Shown: positions 25,202 through 34,882, counted from the first letter of the stretch. The stretch is 64,000 nucleotides of DNA from Clostridia bacterium (GCA_017521565.1 JAFXCE010000129.1:20335-84334); one strand, 5' to 3'. Numbers and translations: made by a program. The notes: generated by a model from the letters alone, not told the origin.

Positions 25202-26449
25202 TTAAACGCCGAACAGACGCTTGAGGCCGTCTTCCTTCAGCTTGCTGCCGATCACGCACAGGCGGCCGGTGAAGTCCGCCGCGCCCTTGCGGATGTTCTG
25301 TTCGCCCGGGGTATAGTCAAAGTGCAGCCAGCCGCCCTCTGCGCAGGGCACAATGCCCTTCGCACGCAGCACGATGCCATATTCCTCGCCATCCAGCGCG
25401 GTGAGGATATCGGAAAGCGCCTGCTCGCCGAACGCCTTGACCGTCTCCACGCCCCAAGAGGTGAACACCTCGTCGGCATGGTGGTGACCATGGTGATGGT
25501 CATGATCGTGGCAGCCGCATTCGCAGTGCTCGTCATGCTCATGGTGATGCTCGTGATGATGCTCATGATCGTGGCAGCCGCATTCGCAGTGCTCGTCGTG
25601 CTCATGGTGATGCTCGTGATGATGCTCATGATCGTGGCAGCCGCATTCGCAGTGCTCGTCGTGCTCATGGTGATGCTCGTGATGATGCTCGTGATCATGG
25701 CAGCCGCATTCGCAGTGCTCGTCGTGCTCATGGTGATGCTCGTGATGATGCTCATGATCATGGCAGCCGCATTCGCAGTGCTCGTCATGCTCATGGTGAT
25801 GATGCGCATGCTCATGCATGACCACCTCGAGCATTTCCTCGGCAAGGTTATGATCCTTCTCCATCGCGGAGAGAATCTGCGCGCCGGTCAGCTCGTCCCA
25901 CGGAGTGGTGATGATGCGTGCCTTCTCGTTGTGCTCGCGCAGCAGCGCAACTACCGCCTCCAGCTTCTCCTGCGTCATCTTCTGACTGCGGGAGAGGAGG
26001 ATGGTTCCGGCGTATTCGATCTGATTGAGGAAGAACTCGCCGAAGTTCTTGATGTACATGCGGCACTTCATCGCGTCTGCAACGGTGACGAAGCTGCCCA
26101 TTTCCGCCTCGTCGATGTCCTTTTCCACGCCCTCAACCGCGCGGATGACGTCGGACAGCTTGCCCACGCCGGACGGCTCGATGAGGATGCGGTCGGGGTG
26201 ATACTCATCGATGACCTTCTTAAGCGCCTCGCCGAAATCGCCGACGAGCGAGCAGCAGATGCAGCCGGAGTTCATCTCGGTCACCTCAATGCCTGCCTCC
26301 TTCATGAAGCCGCCATCGATGCCGATCTCGCCGAATTCATTTTCAATCAGGACAACCTTCTCGCCCGCAAGCGCTTCCTTAAGCAGCTTCTTGATCAGCG
26401 TGGTCTTGCCCGCGCCGAGGAAGCCGGAGAAAATATCAATCTTGGTCAT
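25202..26449 (-). CDS. CobW/ZNG1-type metallochaperone GTPase with Cys/His tandem repeats
   Basis: 415 residues. GTPase motifs FSGFLGAGKTTLIKK, the metal-transfer motif SGCICCS, and PSGVGKLSDVIR. Between the G domain and the C-terminal CobW_C domain lies a low-complexity block of five 21-residue units, each containing CECGC and HxH runs, about 105 residues in all. Family members hand Zn or Co to client enzymes; the His/Cys block probably stores or senses metal. A possible operator lies upstream. Confidence 0.9.
   Translation of the reverse strand: MTKIDIFSGFLGAGKTTLIKKLLKEALAGEKVVLIENEFGEIGIDGGFMKEAGIEVTEMNSGCICCSLVGDFGEALKKVIDEYHPDRILIEPSGVGKLSDVIRAVEGVEKDIDEAEMGSFVTVADAMKCRMYIKNFGEFFLNQIEYAGTILLSRSQKMTQEKLEAVVALLREHNEKARIITTPWDELTGAQILSAMEKDHNLAEEMLEVVMHEHAHHHHEHDEHCECGCHDHEHHHEHHHEHDEHCECGCHDHEHHHEHHHEHDEHCECGCHDHEHHHEHHHEHDEHCECGCHDHEHHHEHHHEHDEHCECGCHDHDHHHGHHHADEVFTSWGVETVKAFGEQALSDILTALDGEEYGIVLRAKGIVPCAEGGWLHFDYTPGEQNIRKGAADFTGRLCVIGSKLKEDGLKRLFGV
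25501..25812 (-). repeat. 63-bp tandem repeat inside the CobW-type gene
   Basis: Five units with a period of 63 bp; the landmark GCAGCCGCATTCGCAGTG starts at 25511, 25574, 25637, 25700 and 25763. Units differ by single bases (for example CATGCTC against CGTGCTC). Each unit encodes one 21-residue His/Cys block in the correct frame. Confidence 0.95.
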
Positions 26450-26491
26450 ATCTTTATCGCTCCTTTACAGGGTACTCATAAAAAGCAAAAA

Positions 26492-26525
26492 CAGTTGGAA
26501 CATAGCATTCTAACTGTATATTGTA
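26492..26525 (-). promoter_or_regulatory. Inverted repeat and promoter-like sequence before the CobW gene
   Basis: On the minus strand CAGTTAGAA and TTCCAACTG form a 9-bp inverted repeat with a 7-nt spacer, followed by a T-rich run. A TTGTAT-17-TACAAT promoter would start RNA inside the repeat. Either it ends the upstream ABC operon or it is an operator of the CobW unit. Both are possible. Confidence 0.45.
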
Positions 26526-26587
26526 CACCTTTTTTCTATTCAATACAAGCAATTCTGCGGATTTGCGCGAAAAGTCAGTCCCGTTTA

Positions 26588-27322
26588 TCAACGGATATCC
26601 CTGCTGCCCAGCACATATGCGCCCACACACAAGCATACCGTTGTGCCGCACATATCCAGCAGCGCCATACGCATGGGCGCGTCGATCGCCGCCTCGTTGA
26701 CCAGAACAGCCTGCCCCGTCGGCATGGCCTCCAGCACAATCTGCCAGATTCCGCCGCCGGGCGCAGAAGACACCAGTATCTCGCTGATACTCACCGACAG
26801 CATCAGCATACCCATAGCCGCCGCCATGTTAACCGCCACCGCAACAGCGCGTCCGGGACATAGCGCGGGAATCATCGTATACAGCGCAGCATAATACACA
26901 CAGCACAAAAAACCTATCCCCGCTGTGAGCATTTCATGCCCGACGGATACATGCAGATCAAACAGCGGGATGCCCAGCAAAAGCGCTGTCAGCAGCGCCG
27001 CCAGATACATTACCACGCAGGTCACCACCGAAACCAACATCTGTGAAAGATACACCTGTATCCGGCTGCAGCCACAGATCAGCTTGTTGCGCAGCATACC
27101 TTCGCTGTATTCGCCGCCATGGAGCAAGCCAAGCAGCATCGCTGCCGCCATGCCATAAACTGACATGAACAGCAGAATCACCCGTTCAAGCCCAACCTCT
27201 CGTGCGGAGAGCGTCTGCATATATACAAATCCGGCGGAAACAAGCACCATCGCCGCTACAGCGCCCAGCGCAAGCGGACTCCGTACAAGTCTGCGCATAT
27301 CTGCCGCCAGCAACCTACGCAT
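26588..27322 (-). CDS. ABC-2 type membrane permease
   Basis: 244 residues with about six hydrophobic helices and the start MRRLLAADMRRLVRSPLAL typical of ABC-2 permeases. EYSEGMLRNKLICGCSR is the usual cytoplasmic loop after helix two. It overlaps the ATPase gene by 8 nt, so the pair forms one exporter. Substrate unknown. Confidence 0.85.
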   Translation of the reverse strand: MRRLLAADMRRLVRSPLALGAVAAMVLVSAGFVYMQTLSAREVGLERVILLFMSVYGMAAAMLLGLLHGGEYSEGMLRNKLICGCSRIQVYLSQMLVSVVTCVVMYLAALLTALLLGIPLFDLHVSVGHEMLTAGIGFLCCVYYAALYTMIPALCPGRAVAVAVNMAAAMGMLMLSVSISEILVSSAPGGGIWQIVLEAMPTGQAVLVNEAAIDAPMRMALLDMCGTTVCLCVGAYVLGSRDIR

Positions 27323-28019
27323 CCATATCGCCTCCTGTCAGCGCCAGATAACAGTCTTCCAGACTCCCTTCGATCTCGTTCGCTGCCATCTCGCGCAGCA
27401 TGCGCCCGTTTTCCATCACACCGTAATGCGTCGCAATCCGCTCCAGCTCATCCAGATTGTGGCTGGCGACGACAATCGTCATCCCCCGTTCCCGATTCAG
27501 CCGCTGTATCAACCGCCGCAGGAAGATCACGCCGCGCGGGTCCAAACCGTTTGTCGGCTCGTCCAGCAGCAAAAGCTCCGGATCACCGGCAAGCGCCATG
27601 GCAATGCCCAGCCGCTGGCGCATACCCAGCGAAAAATACTTTGTCTTTTTTCCCCCTGCACGCTCAAGTCCGAGCAGCTTCAAAAGCGACTCCACTTTTT
27701 CCTCGTCGGAAACGCCTAAAAGAAGCAGCTGCTGACGAAGATTTTCCGCTGCACTCATATCTCCCCACAGCGCCGGTGCTTCAATCATTGCGCCCATGCG
27801 TCCTCGGTACGCAGTCCCGTTTCCGCCAAAGAGAGCATAAGTTCCACCCGTCGGCTTTTGCAGCCCGCACAACACGCGCAGCAGCGTGGTCTTTCCGGCG
27901 CCGTTGCTGCCCAGCAGGCCGTATATCGCACCCGCAGGAACATGCATATCAAGCCCTGCGAGCGCCAGACCTCTGCCATACCGTTTAGTCAGACCTTGTA
28001 CCGTGATCATCTCAGGCAT
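27315..28019 (-). CDS. ABC transporter ATP-binding protein
   Basis: 234 residues. Walker A GSNGAGKTTLLRVL, signature FSLGMRQRLGIAMAL, Walker B LLLDEPTNGLDP. Typical of drug or lantibiotic-type exporters with ABC-2 permeases. The gap to the malic enzyme gene is 2 nt, which suggests a shared transcript although the functions look unrelated. Confidence 0.92.
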   Translation of the reverse strand: MPEMITVQGLTKRYGRGLALAGLDMHVPAGAIYGLLGSNGAGKTTLLRVLCGLQKPTGGTYALFGGNGTAYRGRMGAMIEAPALWGDMSAAENLRQQLLLLGVSDEEKVESLLKLLGLERAGGKKTKYFSLGMRQRLGIAMALAGDPELLLLDEPTNGLDPRGVIFLRRLIQRLNRERGMTIVVASHNLDELERIATHYGVMENGRMLREMAANEIEGSLEDCYLALTGGDMDA

Positions 28020-28021
28020 TA

Positions 28022-29197
28022 TTACACCAGCCTCGCCACGCCGCTCCTGCGCGCCGCCTCGGCGACAGCCGCCGCCACAGCGGGGCCCACGCGCTTGTCA
28101 AACGCCTTGGGAATGATATAGTCAGCGGAAAGCTCCTCCTCAGAAACCAGTCCCGCAATCGCATAGCTCGCCGCCATCTTCATCTCCTCGTTGATATCGC
28201 TGGCACGAACGTCGAGCGCGCCGCGGAAGATCCCCGGGAAGGCAAGCACGTTATTGATCTGATTCTTGAAATCGCTGCGTCCGCTGCCGACCACCGCAGC
28301 GCCCGCCGCCTCGGCCTCCTGCGGGAAGATCTCCGGCACGGGGTTGGCCATCGGGAACACACAGGCGCCCGGCGCCATAGAAGCCACCATGTCCTTGGTG
28401 ACCACGCCCGGCGCGCTCACGCCGATAAACACATCCGCACCGCGCATCGCGTCATGAAGCGCGCCCGTCACATGGCGAGGATTGGTCACGCGGCTCATCT
28501 CCTCATGTGCCGGATTCAGCCCTTCCATGCCCTCACAGATCACGCCGAAGCGGTCAACGAGAATCAGATCCTTGACGCCCAGATTCAGCAGATGCCTGGC
28601 GATGGCCACGCCCGCGCTGCCCGCGCCGTTGATGATGACCTTCACCTTGCCGATTTCCTTGTGAACAACCTTGAGCGCATTGAGCAGCGCCGCCGCGACG
28701 ACAATGGCTGTGCCATGCTGGTCGTCATGGAACACCGGAATGTCGCAGATCTCCTTGAGCCTGCGCTCCACCTCAAAGCAGCGCGGCGCAGCAATATCCT
28801 CCAGGTTGATGCCGCCAAAGCTGCCGGAAATCAGATAGATCGTGCGCACGAGCTCGTCGACATCCTTGCTGCGGATGCAGATCGGGAAGGCGTCCACGCC
28901 CGCAAACTCCTTAAACAGCACGCATTTGCCCTCCATGACGGGCATACCGGCCTCCGGGCCGATATCGCCAAGGCCGAGAATCGCCGTTCCATCGGTGATC
29001 ACAGCGACCATGTTCGCGCGGCGGGTCAGCTCATAGCTCTTGTCATAATCGTCGCGGATCGCCAGACACGGCTCCGCTACGCCCGGCGTATAGGCAAGGG
29101 AGAGCTCCTCGCTGTTTGTCACATGCGCACGCGCCGTGATCTCCAGCTTGCCCTGCCATTCATAATGCTTTTTGAGCGCTTCTTTTTTGATATCCAT
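28022..29197 (-). CDS. NAD(P)-dependent malic enzyme
   Basis: 391 residues. Oxidative decarboxylation of malate to pyruvate. Motifs: [54 protein letters not shown] and the dinucleotide fold [16 protein letters not shown]. It has the short bacterial form without a phosphotransacetylase domain. Start at 29197 behind GGGAGGG; an ATG at 29275 has none. Confidence 0.93.
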   Translation of the reverse strand: MDIKKEALKKHYEWQGKLEITARAHVTNSEELSLAYTPGVAEPCLAIRDDYDKSYELTRRANMVAVITDGTAILGLGDIGPEAGMPVMEGKCVLFKEFAGVDAFPICIRSKDVDELVRTIYLISGSFGGINLEDIAAPRCFEVERRLKEICDIPVFHDDQHGTAIVVAAALLNALKVVHKEIGKVKVIINGAGSAGVAIARHLLNLGVKDLILVDRFGVICEGMEGLNPAHEEMSRVTNPRHVTGALHDAMRGADVFIGVSAPGVVTKDMVASMAPGACVFPMANPVPEIFPQEAEAAGAAVVGSGRSDFKNQINNVLAFPGIFRGALDVRASDINEEMKMAASYAIAGLVSEEELSADYIIPKAFDKRVGPAVAAAVAEAARRSGVARLV

Positions 29198-29353
29198 AAA
29201 ACCCTCCCCTTCATATACAGGCGATATATGCTTTTTTTCTTCGTTCATGATACGCCAGCCGGCAGGAATTTGCAATCCCCGTCCGGCAGGAAAAGCACGC
29301 CGAGAATCGAATTAACCATATGTTACGGACTTTTCAGAGAGGAGCCATCCTTC

Positions 29354-29593
29354 ATGAAACCCAGCAGGGAAAACATTTTTCGCGTCCTCGCCCGCATGGA
29401 ACAGGACTGCGGCCTGCCCGAAGGCGGCCCGGTCTCTTTGTTCATCTGCGATCAGGCAAATGGCCGCCGTCTGCATCCTACGCAGCTCGTCATCAAATCA
29501 AGCGGCGATACCGTCTTCGTCCGCTTTACGCGCCTGCCCTTCGTGCGCCCGTATGTGTATTCCCGTCAGGCGCTTAAGGTAGCTGACATTTGA
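29354..29593 (+). CDS. Small unrecognised basic protein
   Basis: 79 residues, no signal or membrane segment. It starts at an ATG 10 nt behind GAGGAG and ends just before a terminator, so it is a single-gene unit. Text includes MKPSRENIFRVLARMEQD and FVRFTRLPFVRPY. A helix followed by a beta-rich half is suggested. No family recognised. Confidence 0.55.
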   Translation: MKPSRENIFRVLARMEQDCGLPEGGPVSLFICDQANGRRLHPTQLVIKSSGDTVFVRFTRLPFVRPYVYSRQALKVADI

Positions 29594-29610
29594 CCCTGTA
29601 TACGCAAAAC

Positions 29611-29645
29611 AGCGGACCTGCTCACGCAGGCCCGCTTTGTTTTAT
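29611..29645. terminator. Bidirectional terminator between convergent genes
   Basis: Stem AGCGG-CCTGC/GCAGG-CCGCT with one mismatch, then TTTGTTTT on the plus strand and TGTTTTG on the minus strand. It serves the small protein gene and lepB. Confidence 0.85.
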
Positions 29646-29657
29646 ATTCTGATCTGC

Positions 29658-30239
29658 TCAGTCCGCCATCAGACGGAAATTGCCAAACGGGAACACCACC
29701 GCACGGACATGACCCTTGATCATCCTGCGCGGCAGCGGGCCGACCATGGCGCTGCGGCTGTCCTTGGAGTTATTGCGGTTATCGCCAAGGACAAAGTAAT
29801 GATCCTCCGGCACGGTATACGGGCCGTAGTTCTGCGTGATGGAGTGCATATTGAATTCCTGCTCGATATGCTCGCCGTTGACATACAGCTCCCCGGAGAG
29901 CAGCTGAATGATATCGCCCGGCATGCCGATCACGCGCTTGACGCGATACATACCATCGTTCGTGTTGGGATAATTGCAGATGACAATGTCAAACCGCTCC
30001 GGATCGCCAAGCAGATAGTCAAACTTGGTCGCGATCATGTACTCGCCGTCCACCAGCGTATCCATCATCGACGCGCCATCCACGCGGACGGGCTCAAAGA
30101 TGAACGTGCGCACGACAAACGCCAGCGCTGCCGCGACCACGAACACCATGATCCATTCAAAAATCTCCTGCTTGATGGACTTCTTGGGCTTTTCGTTCTT
30201 CTTTTCAGCCTCTACGGCCTTCTTTTCGCTCTGATCCAT
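29658..30239 (-). CDS. lepB: Signal peptidase I
   Basis: 193 residues. One N-terminal membrane helix (EWIMVFVVAAALAFVVRTFIF) and an extracellular catalytic part. Ser nucleophile in GASMMDTL, general-base Lys in YRVKRVIGMPGD, and the box E motif LGDNRNNSKDSR. The charged KK/EK-rich head lies in the cytosol. Start taken at 30239 (MDQSEKK), since the earlier ATG at 30260 lacks a ribosome site. Confidence 0.95.
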   Translation of the reverse strand: MDQSEKKAVEAEKKNEKPKKSIKQEIFEWIMVFVVAAALAFVVRTFIFEPVRVDGASMMDTLVDGEYMIATKFDYLLGDPERFDIVICNYPNTNDGMYRVKRVIGMPGDIIQLLSGELYVNGEHIEQEFNMHSITQNYGPYTVPEDHYFVLGDNRNNSKDSRSAMVGPLPRRMIKGHVRAVVFPFGNFRLMAD

Positions 30240-30272
30240 GAGATATGCGCCTCTTTTCATGCTTTCTGTTTC

Positions 30273-30497
30273 TCAGATTTCGTCAAATTCATTTGTTCCG
30301 CGTATCGGCGTATCGCTGTGGCTGATGATCTTCTTCATTCTCTTCACGAAGTCCGCCCGATCCATCATCACAATGCGGCTGCAGCCGCTGCAGCGGATCT
30401 TGATATCCGCGCCCACGCGGATCACGGTCCATTTATCGCTGCCGCAGGGATGGGTCTTGCGCATCTGCACCAGATCGCCAAGCATCAATTCTTCCAT
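30273..30497 (-). CDS. DUF951 protein
   Basis: 74 residues. The text LGDLVQMRKTHPCGSDKWTVIRVGADIKIRC and CSRIVMMDRADFVKRMKK is the DUF951 signature: a small beta-rich protein with a Cys pair (CSGC) that may bind zinc. Common next to ribosome or replication genes in Firmicutes; role unknown. It lies 34 nt before lepB and is likely co-transcribed. Confidence 0.9.
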   Translation of the reverse strand: MEELMLGDLVQMRKTHPCGSDKWTVIRVGADIKIRCSGCSRIVMMDRADFVKRMKKIISHSDTPIRGTNEFDEI

Positions 30498-30581
30498 GCC
30501 AACATTCCTTTAAATCAACAGATTTCTGTTCATTATAGCAGGCTCAAGTCTTTTTTTCAACCATTTGACATCGCCAAGCGA

Positions 30582-30998
30582 TCAAATGTGCTGCGCGCGC
30601 AGCTGTTCCATCTGCTTTTCCAGAACATCCGCCGCGCGGCGTACGGTTTCCGCGCAGCGCCGTCCCTCCACGAACAGCGCGGGCTTGATCACGCTGCAGT
30701 TCACGCCGCCAAGCGCCTCTTCCATCTTCGCCGCCGTATCCGCACACAGCGCCTTGAAACCGTCGGTCACATGCGCGCGCCCACTGACCGCTTCCTGCCC
30801 CAGCGCCGCCATGGCTCCGGCGATCGCGCCGCACAAAAGCCCGCAGCCCAGGCCTCCGCCAAAGGCGCTCACCATGCGATGGGCAGTTTCCGGATGAAGG
30901 CCAAGCGCGTAAACCTCGTTGGCCGCCAGCAGCACGCTTTCTGCGCAGTTATAGTCCCCTTCAAGAAAGTATCTTTCAGCAACATCTGCAAGCATCAT
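30582..30998 (-). CDS. C_GCAxxG_C_C family protein
   Basis: 138 residues. The Cys pattern NCAES, GCGLLCGAIAGAMAALG, then two later Cys (LCAD, NCSV, RCAE) defines this redox-protein family. No signal peptide. Relatives are thought to hold an iron-sulfur or other metal site. It stands alone between DUF951 and the alarmone synthetase. Confidence 0.85.
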   Translation of the reverse strand: MMLADVAERYFLEGDYNCAESVLLAANEVYALGLHPETAHRMVSAFGGGLGCGLLCGAIAGAMAALGQEAVSGRAHVTDGFKALCADTAAKMEEALGGVNCSVIKPALFVEGRRCAETVRRAADVLEKQMEQLRAQHI

Positions 30999-31103
30999 GA
31001 ATTCCTCCCGATTTTCATGCTCTGATTATAGCGCAGAACACACGAATCGTCAATTATATTTGTCATTTTCCACATTTTATTGTACAATCCGACTGCGCAA
31101 AAA

Positions 31104-31125
31104 CGGCGCGCCCGAAAGCGCGCCG
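31104..31125 (-). terminator. Terminator of the alarmone synthetase gene
   Basis: Stem CGGCGCGC/GCGCGCCG with a 6-nt loop, then TTTTTG on the minus strand, 21 nt after the stop. Confidence 0.85.
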
Positions 31126-31146
31126 CACACAGCGTTCATATTCTGA

Positions 31147-31827
31147 TCATTCTATGCGATGAATGCGTTCACGAAGGCGCATCATCTTCTCGTCCGTGTT
31201 GTGGATGATGTCCGCACACTCCTTGAGCTCGCGCATGATCTCCTCGGCGTCCTCGACCTCTTTTTTATACTGCATATCGTGATCAAGCGTCGCCCAGAAA
31301 TCCATCGCGATCGTGCGGATCTGGATTTCGCAGCGGACAGGGCGAACCGAGTCGGAAAAATACACCGGAATTTCCACGATCATGTGATAGCTGCGGTATC
31401 CGTTGTCTTTCGGGCTCTTGATATAGTCCTTGACATTGATAATCCGCACATCCTGCTGGCGGGCAAGCATGCGGGCAATCTCATAGATATCGTCAATGTA
31501 TGCGCAGAGCACACGGATACCCGCGATATCGGAGACCTGCGCAATCATGTTCTCCACCGTAATCTCGCTGCCATTGCGCCGCAGCTTACGCACAATGGAC
31601 GAGGGTTTCTTGAGACGGCTCTCGATAAACTCGATCGGATTACGGCGGTAGCGCACTGCAAGATCCTTGGAGAGCACCTCCAGCTTGGTGCGCATCTCCA
31701 GAATCGCGCAGTGATAGCGCATCATCGTCTCCTGATAGAGCGCCTCCTGATCAAATAGATGCTCGGTATCCGACGGGATGATATCCAGCTCGATGGCCGC
31801 CGGTCCTCGCAGTTCATTGTTTCTCAT
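31147..31827 (-). CDS. Small alarmone synthetase (RelQ/YjbM type)
   Basis: 226 residues, a stand-alone RelA/SpoT synthetase domain that makes (p)ppGpp. Motifs: SSIVRKLRRNG, DIAGIRVLCAYIDDIY, KDYIKSPKDNGYRSYHMIV, EIQIRTIAMDFWATLDHDMQYK. No hydrolase or regulatory TGS domain. It has its own promoter and terminator. Confidence 0.95.
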   Translation of the reverse strand: MRNNELRGPAAIELDIIPSDTEHLFDQEALYQETMMRYHCAILEMRTKLEVLSKDLAVRYRRNPIEFIESRLKKPSSIVRKLRRNGSEITVENMIAQVSDIAGIRVLCAYIDDIYEIARMLARQQDVRIINVKDYIKSPKDNGYRSYHMIVEIPVYFSDSVRPVRCEIQIRTIAMDFWATLDHDMQYKKEVEDAEEIMRELKECADIIHNTDEKMMRLRERIHRIE

Positions 31828-31909
31828 CGCATTCCCTTGAGGGTTACACTTCTTTCCTTGATTTCATAGCTGTGTTTTTGCCAAAACATCAGCCATTTTT
31901 CTGTGAATA

Positions 31910-31938
31910 ATTATAACACATTTCTTTGTTTCTGTCTA
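31910..31938 (-). promoter_or_regulatory. Promoter of the alarmone synthetase gene
   Basis: Minus strand TAGACA, 17-nt spacer, TATAAT, about 80 nt before the start codon. Confidence 0.7.
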
Positions 31939-32015
31939 CGTTCACTTTGCATGCGTTATATGAACATTCAATTCTCTTTTCCGGATTTTCTCTTCGTCTT
32001 GTGCAAGTATTATTC

Positions 32016-32044
32016 TTGCCAGATCGTTAAAAATAGTGTATGAT
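32016..32044 (+). promoter_or_regulatory. Promoter of the DUF1858 gene
   Basis: TTGCCA, 17-nt spacer, TATGAT, followed by an AAAGAAGG ribosome site and the ATG at 32095. Confidence 0.7.
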
Positions 32045-32094
32045 ACTCTCGTGTCGAAAAACACCGCATTGAATTTAAGAAAGAAGGTCTTTTT

Positions 32095-32298
32095 ATGATC
32101 ACTGCCGATATGACCATTGCTTCCGTAATGAAGCTCGATCCGGAAGTTGCTCCGGTCTTTATGTCCTTTGGCATGCACTGCCTGTACTGCCCGCACGCCT
32201 CCGCTGAGTCCATCGCAGATGCCAGCGCCGTGCACGGCGTCAACGCCGCCGAGCTCGTCAAGGCGCTCAACAACTTCTTCGAGGCGAAGAACAAGTAA
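32095..32298 (+). CDS. DUF1858 protein
   Basis: 67 residues. MTIASVMKLDPEVAPVFMSFGMHCLYCPHASAESIADAS is the DUF1858 core, with a CxxC pair (CLYC). These small proteins occur near hybrid-cluster or redox enzymes in Clostridia and may bind a metal. A single-gene unit with promoter and terminator. Confidence 0.92.
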   Translation: MITADMTIASVMKLDPEVAPVFMSFGMHCLYCPHASAESIADASAVHGVNAAELVKALNNFFEAKNK

Positions 32299-32311
32299 TT
32301 CGGTTTCCCCT

Positions 32312-32350
32312 GCGCAGAACGGTTATACTCCGTTCTGCGCTTTTCTTTTC
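32312..32350 (+). terminator. Terminator of the DUF1858 gene
   Basis: Stem GCAGAACGG/CCGTTCTGC, loop 7 nt, then GCTTTTCTTTT. Confidence 0.9.
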
Positions 32351-32360
32351 CCTGGCATGC

Positions 32361-32399
32361 AAAAAGCGGCAGGATTATTTTCCCTGCCGCTTTTTTGAT
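32361..32399. terminator. Bidirectional terminator
   Basis: Stem AAGCGGCAGG/CCTGCCGCTT with T-runs both ways. It ends the ftsH-DUF1294 transcript on the minus strand. Confidence 0.9.
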
Positions 32400-32404
32400 T
32401 TTTA

Positions 32405-32695
32405 TCAGATGATCCCGGTCAGCTTCGCCGTCGCCGCTGCCATCACAAGGATGCTCAGCACTGCGCCTGCAGGCGCGCTGAGGCGAAACGCAAGATGCTT
32501 TGTCTTGTGACGGAAAACCCGCATCGCCGTGAAAGCGCCCACACCGCCCAGCAGCCATGTGCCGGTCAGCAGCGTCCTCTCCGGAATGCGCCATGCACCC
32601 TTTTGAGACCGGCGCTTATCCGCGCCATAGAGGAAAAATACGATCAGGTTGATCACAGCCCATGCGGTCCAGATGATGGTCAGAATCATGTTCAT
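32405..32695 (-). CDS. DUF1294 membrane protein
   Basis: 96 residues with two to three membrane helices (the first from [21 protein letters not shown]). The cytoplasmic YGADKRRSQKGAWRIPE and FRHKTKH are the family signature. Start overlaps the ftsH stop by 4 nt, so it is translationally coupled to the protease gene. Function unknown. Confidence 0.9.
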   Translation of the reverse strand: MNMILTIIWTAWAVINLIVFFLYGADKRRSQKGAWRIPERTLLTGTWLLGGVGAFTAMRVFRHKTKHLAFRLSAPAGAVLSILVMAAATAKLTGII

Positions 32696-34707
32696 GCCTC
32701 TTCGCCATTCCCGCTTTCCGCAGCTTCTTCGTTCTGCTCAGTTTCATCCTGCTCAGCTTCATCCTGCTCAGCTTCATCCTGAGCGGGGCCGTCCTGCGCG
32801 GATTCCTCTTCCTGATCCTGCGTACAGCCTTCCAGCTTCTGCGCCTCGTTTTCCGCTTCGCCTTCAAAGGCGGACGGCAGCTGATTCGGCGCCAGAATTG
32901 CCATGAATTCGATGCCGGTGATGGTCTCCTTCTCCAGCAGGATCTTCGCCAGCTCGTGCAGCTTCTCCTTGTTGTCGGTCAGAATCTGCATCGCGCGCTC
33001 ATAGCAGGACGCAATGATCTGCTTGACCTCCACATCGATGCGCGCAGCCGTCTGATCGGAGCAGACCAGCATCGCATCGCCAGTCACATACTGCCCGCTC
33101 TGCGTCTCCAGCGCCATCATCCCGAACGTCTCGCTCATGCCAAGGCGCGTGATCATCGCGCGGGCCAGCTTGGTCGCCTGCTCGATATCGTTGCTCGCGC
33201 CGCTGGTGATGCGCCCAAAGACCAGCGCTTCGGCCGCGCGGCCGCCGCAGTAGGTCGTGATCTTGTCGAGGATCTGCTCGCGGCTCATGAGCAGGCGTTC
33301 TTCCTCGTCCACCTGCATCGTATATCCCAGCGCACCGGACGTGCGCGGAACAATCGTGATCTTCTGCACCGGCGCGGCGTTTTCCAGCTTCGCTGCAACG
33401 AGTGCGTGGCCGATCTCATGGTAGGACACGGTCAGCTTGTCGCGCTGGGAAACCACCGCGTTCTTGCGCTGATAGCCCGCGATGACGGTCTCAATCGCCT
33501 CTTCCAGATCCCGCTGCGAAACCGCCTTGCGGCCCGCCTTGACGGCGGCAATCGCGCCCTCGTTGATGATATTCGCCAGTTCCGCGCCGGAACAGCCGCT
33601 CGTCGAGCGCGCAATCTGGGTATAGTCAATGTTCGGCTCGGTCTTGACCTCCTTCGCATGCACGCGCAGGATCGCCTCACGGCCCGCCAGATCCGGCAGT
33701 TCCACCGGAATGCGGCGGTCAAAACGGCCCGGACGCAGCAGCGCCTTATCCAGAATCTCCGGGCGATTGGTTGCCGCCAGAATGACGACGCCCTTGCCCG
33801 CGTCAAAGCCGTCCATTTCGGTCAGCAGCTGGTTGAGCGTCTGCTCGCGCTCATCGTTGCCGCCCATGCCATGCGCATCGCGGCGCTTGCCGATGGCATC
33901 GATCTCGTCGATAAAGACAATGCACGGCGCCTTCTCGCCCGCCTGCTTGAACAGATCGCGCACGCGCGCCGCGCCCATGCCCACGAACATCTCCACGAAT
34001 TCCGAACCGGAAATCGAGAAGAACGGCACCTTCGCCTCGCCTGCGACGGCCTTGGCCAGCAGCGTCTTGCCCGTGCCGGGAGGACCCACAAGCAGCGCGC
34101 CCTTGGGCAGCTTCGCGCCGATATCGCGGTACTTCTGCGGATCATGCAGGAAATCGACGATCTCCTGCAGGGCGTCCTTGGCCTCGTCCTCGCCGGCAAC
34201 GTCGTCAAACGTCTTGCCGGTCTGCGCCTCCACGTAGATCTTGGCATGGGACTTGCCGAAGGTCATGGAGTTTCCGCCCATCTGCTTGCTCATCCGTCTG
34301 AACATCAGCGAACCGATGCCATAGAAGATCATCAGCGGCAGCACCCAGGAGAGCAGGAACTCGATGATCGGACTCATTTCCTCCGGCACAACCTGACCGA
34401 AGGCCACATCCGCATCGAGCAGGCGCTCGACAATCTGATCATCCGCCGTAACCCGGTTGGTGGTATAGTAGGTCGCCTTGCCCTCTTCTTCCTGCTCGAC
34501 AGGCGTGAAGGCGATCTGCTTGTCCTCGATCTGAACCGACTTGATCTGCCCCTCATCGAGCATCTCGAGGAATTCTGAATACTCCACTTTCTTGACGCTG
34601 TAGCGCTCAATCTGCGGGAAGAGCAGGGTATTGAGCAGCATGACCACGACAAGCGTGACAATATAGTAGATAATCAGCGGCTTTTTTGAATTCTTTTTTT
34701 CGTGCAT
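32692..34707 (-). CDS. ftsH: ATP-dependent zinc metalloprotease FtsH
   Basis: 671 residues. Two N-terminal membrane helices flank an outer domain; the AAA module follows (Walker A GPPGTGKT, Walker [13 protein letters not shown]), then the zinc site HEIGH. The C-terminal tail is a long acidic low-complexity run of E/Q/D repeats ([16 protein letters not shown] type), encoded by a short triplet-like repeat around 32740-32790. Start at 34707 behind AAAGGA. Degrades misfolded membrane and some regulatory proteins. Confidence 0.96.
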   Translation of the reverse strand: MHEKKNSKKPLIIYYIVTLVVVMLLNTLLFPQIERYSVKKVEYSEFLEMLDEGQIKSVQIEDKQIAFTPVEQEEEGKATYYTTNRVTADDQIVERLLDADVAFGQVVPEEMSPIIEFLLSWVLPLMIFYGIGSLMFRRMSKQMGGNSMTFGKSHAKIYVEAQTGKTFDDVAGEDEAKDALQEIVDFLHDPQKYRDIGAKLPKGALLVGPPGTGKTLLAKAVAGEAKVPFFSISGSEFVEMFVGMGAARVRDLFKQAGEKAPCIVFIDEIDAIGKRRDAHGMGGNDEREQTLNQLLTEMDGFDAGKGVVILAATNRPEILDKALLRPGRFDRRIPVELPDLAGREAILRVHAKEVKTEPNIDYTQIARSTSGCSGAELANIINEGAIAAVKAGRKAVSQRDLEEAIETVIAGYQRKNAVVSQRDKLTVSYHEIGHALVAAKLENAAPVQKITIVPRTSGALGYTMQVDEEERLLMSREQILDKITTYCGGRAAEALVFGRITSGASNDIEQATKLARAMITRLGMSETFGMMALETQSGQYVTGDAMLVCSDQTAARIDVEVKQIIASCYERAMQILTDNKEKLHELAKILLEKETITGIEFMAILAPNQLPSAFEGEAENEAQKLEGCTQDQEEESAQDGPAQDEAEQDEAEQDETEQNEEAAESGNGEEA

Positions 34708-34882
34708 ATATAATCCTTTCTCGGAGCGGCATTCCGTCTTATGTTGGCTCAATCATACGCCGAAGATGCGGAAAAGTCAATTCAAACCGGATGAAAGATA
34801 CAAAAGGGCCGCCGTATTGTCGCGGTATCGCAAACAGCCTCACAGCACCTCACGCACGATGATCGGTGCAGTTTCCGCCAGA

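Noticed and set aside
25501..25812. Regular 63-bp repeats considered as a CRISPR array
   Set aside because: Units are contiguous without unique spacers and stay in frame within a real protein.
25178..26863. Plus-strand frame with repeated hydrophobic VLMVMLVMM units
   Set aside because: It is the reverse frame of the His/Cys-coding tandem repeat in the CobW gene, not a membrane protein.
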